In this document: in pieces, positions 59,980 through 64,000 of the stretch
Position numbering within the stretch: the first letter of the stretch is position 1
How the letters are laid out: each line of letters starts with the position of its first letter
NCBI GenBank assembly: GCA_034679345.1
Contig: JAXDAY010000037.1
Location: forward strand, 56,983 to 120,982
Direction: 5' to 3'
From: JAXDAY01 sp034679345
Lineage (GTDB): Bacteria; Eisenbacteria; RBG-16-71-46; CAIMUX01; VGJL01
DNA length: 64,000 nt
Notes under the pieces: generated by a model
What the model was told of the DNA's origin: nothing
Seen by the model: the letters and a program-made list of their open reading frames with translations, nothing else
The model's database searches: none
Program-made: the position numbers and the translations under genes

Positions 59980-60155
59980 GACTTCCTCGATTCTGTTGGA
60001 GCCGAATCGCCGGCGCGGCCGTTACCGGAAGGCTAGCGGGCGCGGTCGGGCTTGTCGATGGGTCCTGGGGTGGTTCAGCGCTTGGTCGAAGCGAGGCCCA
60101 TCCGGGAGTAACCTGGGAACTCGCGGCTGATCCGGCGCGCGAGGGGAGGCAGGCC

Positions 60156-60344
60156 TTGCATGAGTGCGTGTTCGAGCCGATCGGCGTGGTGCGATCGCCC
60201 GACCGGCCGAACCCGCTCGGGCTCCATCGCGTACGCGTGCTCGCAATCCGGGAGGGGAGCTCGGAGATCGGTCCGATCGAGGTGATCGACGGCACGCCGG
60301 TGATCGACATCAAGCCGGTCGTCGAGGAGTCCGACGACTCCTAG
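60156..60344 (+). pseudogene. trmO: Internally deleted TrmO/TsaA (tRNA m6t6A37 methyltransferase) remnant
   Basis: The 62-codon frame opens with FEPIGVVRSP, the N-terminal signature of TrmO, and passes at once to DRPNPLGLHRVRVL and VIDGTPVIDIKPVV, which belong ~60-70 residues further on in the complete ~130-160-residue domain. The junction is at RSP, which also appears before RPNP in full-length proteins, so recombination between two short RSP-coding sequences could have removed the middle. The barrel and SAM-binding parts are mostly lost, so it is probably non-functional. TTG 60156 behind GAGGGGAGG would be the start. Confidence 0.7.
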
Positions 60345-60479
60345 CGGGCCAGCGTGGCGGTTGCCGGTGGACCGCCCGGCTCCCGGTTGAGCGGAAGACA
60401 GCACGAAAGCCCACGATCCGCTCGTGATGGCCGGACGTGGTTCAGGGCCGGGGCTCTCTCGTCCGGAGTCGGACTCCGA

Positions 60480-60683
60480 TCAGTTCTCGACGACGAAGGA
60501 GATCTTCCCGTTGATTCGATAGCTCACGATCTTGTTCTTGACGACGACGGCGGTCATGTTTTCCACATAGAAGTGCTTGATGTTCTCGACCGTCTTGGCT
60601 GCGTCGGTCACTGCCTTCTGGGCTGCCTCATCCCACCCCTTGGGAGACTCCGCGATCACCTCGATCACCTTGACGATGCTCAC
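60480..60683 (-). CDS. Dodecin family flavin-binding protein
   Basis: A 67-residue protein, the usual dodecin length, starting at GTG 60683 behind AAAGGAGCGGAAG. The pattern is complete: VKVIEVIAESPKGWDEAAQKAV, NIKHFYVENMTAVVVKN and YRINGKISFVV. Dodecins form hollow 12-mers that bind riboflavin or FMN/FAD and act as flavin buffers. It stands alone. Confidence 0.92.
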   Translation of the reverse strand: MSIVKVIEVIAESPKGWDEAAQKAVTDAAKTVENIKHFYVENMTAVVVKNKIVSYRINGKISFVVEN

Positions 60684-60860
60684 CTTCCGCTCCTTTCCAC
60701 GCTGCGGCGATTCTCGCGCCGCACGCCGCGCCCGGTTGCCTCCGGCACCGTATCGAGCGATGCCGCCGGCAGAGGGTCTCCGCCTTCCATAGGAATCCAG
60801 TCTACCCTACATCGCATCGGTATTCAGTCGAAATGGCCGAATCTTGGGCGGACCGGAACG

Positions 60861-63800
60861 CTAGGGCGAATCCTCGACGTGCGAGTCGTCGCCTTCGGTC
60901 AACCTCAGCGCATCCTCGAGGGGCAACGCGCGCCCCGCCGTCCAAAGCGCGAGGAAGCGATCCTCGCCGAGCCGTTTTCGCAGATCGCGCATCCGGCTGT
61001 CCCACATTCCGCGCTCGCCCTCGCCGATCGGAAGCGCCATCGATTCGTGGAGAGCCTCCGCCGCGCCGAGAAGCCGCGCGGCGCGCTCGTTTTCTTCGGC
61101 ACGATGGGCGACCGCGCCCAGTGTCGTGAGAACCGCGAGCAGCGTCACCCGCTCACCCGCTTCGCGCGCGAGGTGCAGAGCCTCGAGGGCGCGCATGCGC
61201 GCGGCATCGAGATTGCCTTCGATGAGATCGATCTCCGCCAGCGCCGAGAGCGATGCGGCGAGCTGGCGCCGCTGGCCGATCCGACGAAGGACTGCGATCC
61301 CTTCCTCCGCCAGTCGCCGCGCGCGGCCCGTCTCCCCGAGCTGCAGGAGGCTGTATGCCAGGTTGCGGGCCGCGACGGCGAGATTCGGCTCGTCTCCGAT
61401 CTCGAGAAGCAGCGCCATCGCCCGTTCGTAGTGTGGGATCGCCTGCGCGTGGTTTCCGAGCCGTCCTTCGAGGACGCCGATGTTGCAGGCGAGCGTCGCC
61501 ATTGCGTGTCTCTGTCCGTTCGCCTCGTGCAGATTGAAGGCTTCCGTCAGATAGTCACGGGAGCGCTCGGGCTCTCCGCGAAGATCAGCGAGGAACCCGA
61601 GCACGCTGAGCGCCGATCCCCTCCACACGACATCGTCGGACAGACGCAGAAACTCGAGGCCTTCCTCCGCGAGCCGGCGCGCGCCGTCCAGATCGCCAGT
61701 GGGCCAGAGAAGGCTCGAGGCGGCGACGAGCGCCCGCCCGCGGGCGGGGTTCCCGAGTCGCGCGCGGGCGAGCTGGGCGGCCAGGTGCATGTAGCCCTCG
61801 CGGTAACGCTCCCGGCGAAACCAGTAGCGACGCATCTGCACGCAGAGATCGATCCCCACATCGGGATCGCGGTCCGGGGCGATGGACCGCTCGAGCGTCC
61901 AAGCCAGAGCGCCGCGCACGTTGTCGGCTTCCGCGTCCAGGCGCGCGATTGCCGCCGCCTCTTCACCTCCGAGGATCCGTGCGGAGGTCTCGCGGACAAG
62001 CCGCAGGCAGTCGTCCAGGTGCAAGTCGCGGCGGATCTCCTCCTCGCCAGCCTCGCGCAGGCGCTCGCGCGCGAAGGCCCGCACCATCTCGAGCATCCGA
62101 TACCGAGGCGGCGCAGCATCCGGATCGAACTGGATGAGCGACCGGCGGAGGAGGCTCTCGAGGCGATCGAGGACCACCTGGGCATCAGTGTCGTTCCCGC
62201 GAATCCCGTCGGCTCCGTCGCCGCAGACGATCTCGGCCGCCTCGAGCGTCCAGCCACCTGCGAAGACCGAGGCGCGCGCGAGGCAGCGTTGCTCATCGGG
62301 TTCGAGGAGACGATAGCTCCAGTCGATCGAGGCGAGGAGCGTCTGTTGTCGCGGCAGGACGGCGCTGTCGCGCGAGGCGAGCAAACGGAAGCTCTCCTCG
62401 AGTCGCTCGGCGATCTGTTCCAGCGCGAGCGCGCCCGTGCGGGCCGCGGCCAGCTCGATCGCCAACGGGATGCCATCCAGACGTCGGACGATGCGGGCGA
62501 TCGCGGGCGCGGCCTCGGCCGTGACGGCGAATCCGGGCCGCTGCCGGCAAGCGCGATCGACGAACAGACGAACCGCCTCCGAGTCGAGGATCTCGAGGCC
62601 GTCGAGCCGGCCCGGCGCGGTGGGAGGGGGCACCGGGAGGGAGGGCACACGCAGGGTCCGCTCGCCGGGCATGCCGAGCGGCTCGCGGCTCGTCGCGAGG
62701 ATGCGGAGCCGCGGCGCGCTCGCCAGCAGCGTCTCGCTCAGTTCCCGCACGGCATGGATCAGATGTTCGCAGTTGTCGAATACGATCAGCAGACTGCGCT
62801 CGCGCACGAACTCGACGAGCTGCTGGAGCGCCGGGCTCTGTTTCGACTCCGGGACGCCAAGGTCATGGGCGGCCGTTTGCGCGACGAGCGCGGGGTCCTC
62901 GAGCGCGGCGAGATCGACCCACCATGAGCCGTCCCGGAGGGAACCGGCCGCCTCCTCGGCGGCGCGATGCGCGAGGCGAGTCTTGCCGCATCCGCCCGAA
63001 CCGGTGAGCGTGACCAGGCCCGGATCGAGGAGGAGCCGGCGCAGCTCCATGACTTCCTCGCGGCGGCCGACGAAGCGGGTCGGGAAATGGGGGAGATTGT
63101 GGGCGGTCGCCTCCCCTGCCTCGACCTCCTCCGTTCGATCGTCATCGCCGTTCGCCGAGGGGACCGCGCGGAAGTGGGCCGCAAGCTCTCGCGCATCGGC
63201 GGGACGATCCCCTGGGTCGCGGGCCAGGCAGCGATCGATCGCTCGCGCGATCGCCGAGGGAAGATCCGGCCGCGAATCGCGGACGGGGAGAATCTCTCCG
63301 CGCCTGTGCTTCTCGACCAGCTCGGCCCAGCTCGATGCCTGGATCGGGTGGCGTCCGGTCGCCAGCCGGTAGAGCACGCATCCAATAGCATAGAGATCGG
63401 ATGCGCGCGAGGGCGGATCGCCCGCGATCAGCTCGGGCGCCATCACGATTGGAGTTCCCTGGGGGCTTGCGCCGAGAGAAGTGCTGTCGCGGTCGATGCG
63501 CACGCCCGCGCCGAAGTCCATGAGGATCGTGCGACCGTCGGATTGACGCATCGCGTTCGCGGTCTTGATGTCGCCGTGGATGAGCCGTGCCTCGTGGACG
63601 GCGTCGAGCGCCGCGCAGAGGTCGAGCCCGATTCGCGCGACTTCCCCGGCGGGCAGCGGGCCCTCGCGGGCCAGAATCGCCTCGAGCGTCTCGCCGCGGA
63701 TGAAGTCGGTCCACATCCCCACCCGTCCGTCGTGGACTTCGACGCCGTGCACTGTCAGGACGTTCGGGTGGCGCACCCTCGCCAGGCGCCGGGCCTCCTC

Positions 63801-64000
63801 GAGGTGGACCTGGAAGGCCGCTTCGTCGACCTCTCCCGTGAATCGCCGGAGTTTCAGGGCGACCTCGCGGTGCAAGACCGTGTCGAAGGCGCGGAACACC
63901 TCGCCGAATCCTCCCTCGCCGAGCTTCCCGAGGACGCGCAGCGGTCCCCATTCGAAGGGGAGCGACTGATCCTCGCCGTCCGAGCGTCCGGAAGTTGCCG
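60861..64000 (-). CDS. Ser/Thr protein kinase - NB-ARC-type ATPase - TPR regulator, 5' truncated by window
   Basis: The frame is open to the window end, so the true start is beyond base 64000. The glycine loop GEGGFGEVFRAFD is seen just inside. Kinase motifs follow: VALKL, IHGDIKTANA (HGD replaces HRD), MDFGAG and MAPELIAGD. After ~45 linker residues comes an NTPase with Walker A LTGSGGCGKTRLA and a Walker B-like LLIVFDNCEHLI, as in the LuxR/AfsR-type STAND ATPases. The remaining ~450 residues are TPR-like helical repeats (for example LACNIGVLEGRLGNHAQAI, AARNLAYSLLQLGETGRAR). Likely a cytoplasmic signalling protein whose kinase is gated by ligand- or ATP-driven change. Confidence 0.9.
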   Translation of the reverse strand, partial: ATSGRSDGEDQSLPFEWGPLRVLGKLGEGGFGEVFRAFDTVLHREVALKLRRFTGEVDEAAFQVHLEEARRLARVRHPNVLTVHGVEVHDGRVGMWTDFIRGETLEAILAREGPLPAGEVARIGLDLCAALDAVHEARLIHGDIKTANAMRQSDGRTILMDFGAGVRIDRDSTSLGASPQGTPIVMAPELIAGDPPSRASDLYAIGCVLYRLATGRHPIQASSWAELVEKHRRGEILPVRDSRPDLPSAIARAIDRCLARDPGDRPADARELAAHFRAVPSANGDDDRTEEVEAGEATAHNLPHFPTRFVGRREEVMELRRLLLDPGLVTLTGSGGCGKTRLAHRAAEEAAGSLRDGSWWVDLAALEDPALVAQTAAHDLGVPESKQSPALQQLVEFVRERSLLIVFDNCEHLIHAVRELSETLLASAPRLRILATSREPLGMPGERTLRVPSLPVPPPTAPGRLDGLEILDSEAVRLFVDRACRQRPGFAVTAEAAPAIARIVRRLDGIPLAIELAAARTGALALEQIAERLEESFRLLASRDSAVLPRQQTLLASIDWSYRLLEPDEQRCLARASVFAGGWTLEAAEIVCGDGADGIRGNDTDAQVVLDRLESLLRRSLIQFDPDAAPPRYRMLEMVRAFARERLREAGEEEIRRDLHLDDCLRLVRETSARILGGEEAAAIARLDAEADNVRGALAWTLERSIAPDRDPDVGIDLCVQMRRYWFRRERYREGYMHLAAQLARARLGNPARGRALVAASSLLWPTGDLDGARRLAEEGLEFLRLSDDVVWRGSALSVLGFLADLRGEPERSRDYLTEAFNLHEANGQRHAMATLACNIGVLEGRLGNHAQAIPHYERAMALLLEIGDEPNLAVAARNLAYSLLQLGETGRARRLAEEGIAVLRRIGQRRQLAASLSALAEIDLIEGNLDAARMRALEALHLAREAGERVTLLAVLTTLGAVAHRAEENERAARLLGAAEALHESMALPIGEGERGMWDSRMRDLRKRLGEDRFLALWTAGRALPLEDALRLTEGDDSHVEDSP

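Noticed and set aside
60354..62927. 857-codon plus-strand open frame
   Set aside because: It lies antisense to the kinase/TPR gene and reads as Arg/Glu/Asp-rich low-complexity protein. It is a by-product of high GC content.

Overview
The window is high-GC bacterial chromosomal DNA with no rRNA, tRNA, phage or insertion sequence that I can recognise. Gene content points to an uncultured FCB-group lineage, in the style of Candidatus Eisenbacteria or Krumholzibacteriota. The main reason is that eleven large secreted proteins (FG-GAP/VCBS propellers, LVIVD and Asp-box propellers, two M1 peptidases, others) end in the same FlgD-Ig/T9SS-type-A-like C-terminal module (PNPF ... V-x-D-x-x-GR ... WDGRD ... 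GxY). The phylum is an inference from content, not from a marker gene.

Layout. 1-9.3 kb: secreted repeat proteins, a serine hydrolase and a scrambled gene remnant. 9.4-16 kb: a tandem DUF1801 protein, a four-gene MacA/LolD/MacB-like ABC export operon and a small barrel-like protein. 16.2-26.1 kb: M1 peptidase, a giant FG-GAP protein, a DUF3553/KhpA pair and two small secreted proteins with an unusual C-terminal tail. 26.4-29.4 kb: FAD-linked oxidoreductases. 29.8-32.9 kb: a three-gene cluster of SBP56/methanethiol oxidase, SCO1/SenC and MauG-type dihaem peroxidase. 33.1-39.5 kb: nitrilase-fold enzyme, VCBS protein, saccharopine-dehydrogenase-like enzyme, epimerase and a stand-alone GMP synthase ATP-pyrophosphatase. 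39.7-50.7 kb: more secreted proteins, including a third tail-bearing protein and a probable selenoprotein. 50.9-57.4 kb: MsbA-type exporter, a hemerythrin/cytochrome c operon and FMN-binding/GAF proteins. 57.5-64 kb: TIG lipoprotein with a haem site, dienelactone hydrolase, a deleted trmO remnant, dodecin, and a kinase-NB-ARC-TPR regulator that runs off the end.

The two most interesting signals are these. (1) An Omp28/thioredoxin-like secreted gene (47996-49054, minus) is interrupted by one in-frame TGA exactly where the first cysteine of a CxxC motif belongs (UxxC). It is followed at once by an 11-bp hairpin resembling a bacterial SECIS, so it is a candidate selenoprotein. (2) Three otherwise unrelated secreted proteins, all lacking the FlgD-like module, end in a near-identical tail TWG-[GR]-[IV]-K-[AS]-[LF]-YR followed directly by the stop. 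This looks like a second, undescribed C-terminal sorting or processing signal working beside the FlgD-like one. Two candidate promoters (upstream of 26089 on the minus strand and near 42951 on the plus strand) also carry 8-10 nt G-tracts between the -35 and -10 positions, which suggests possible phase variation.
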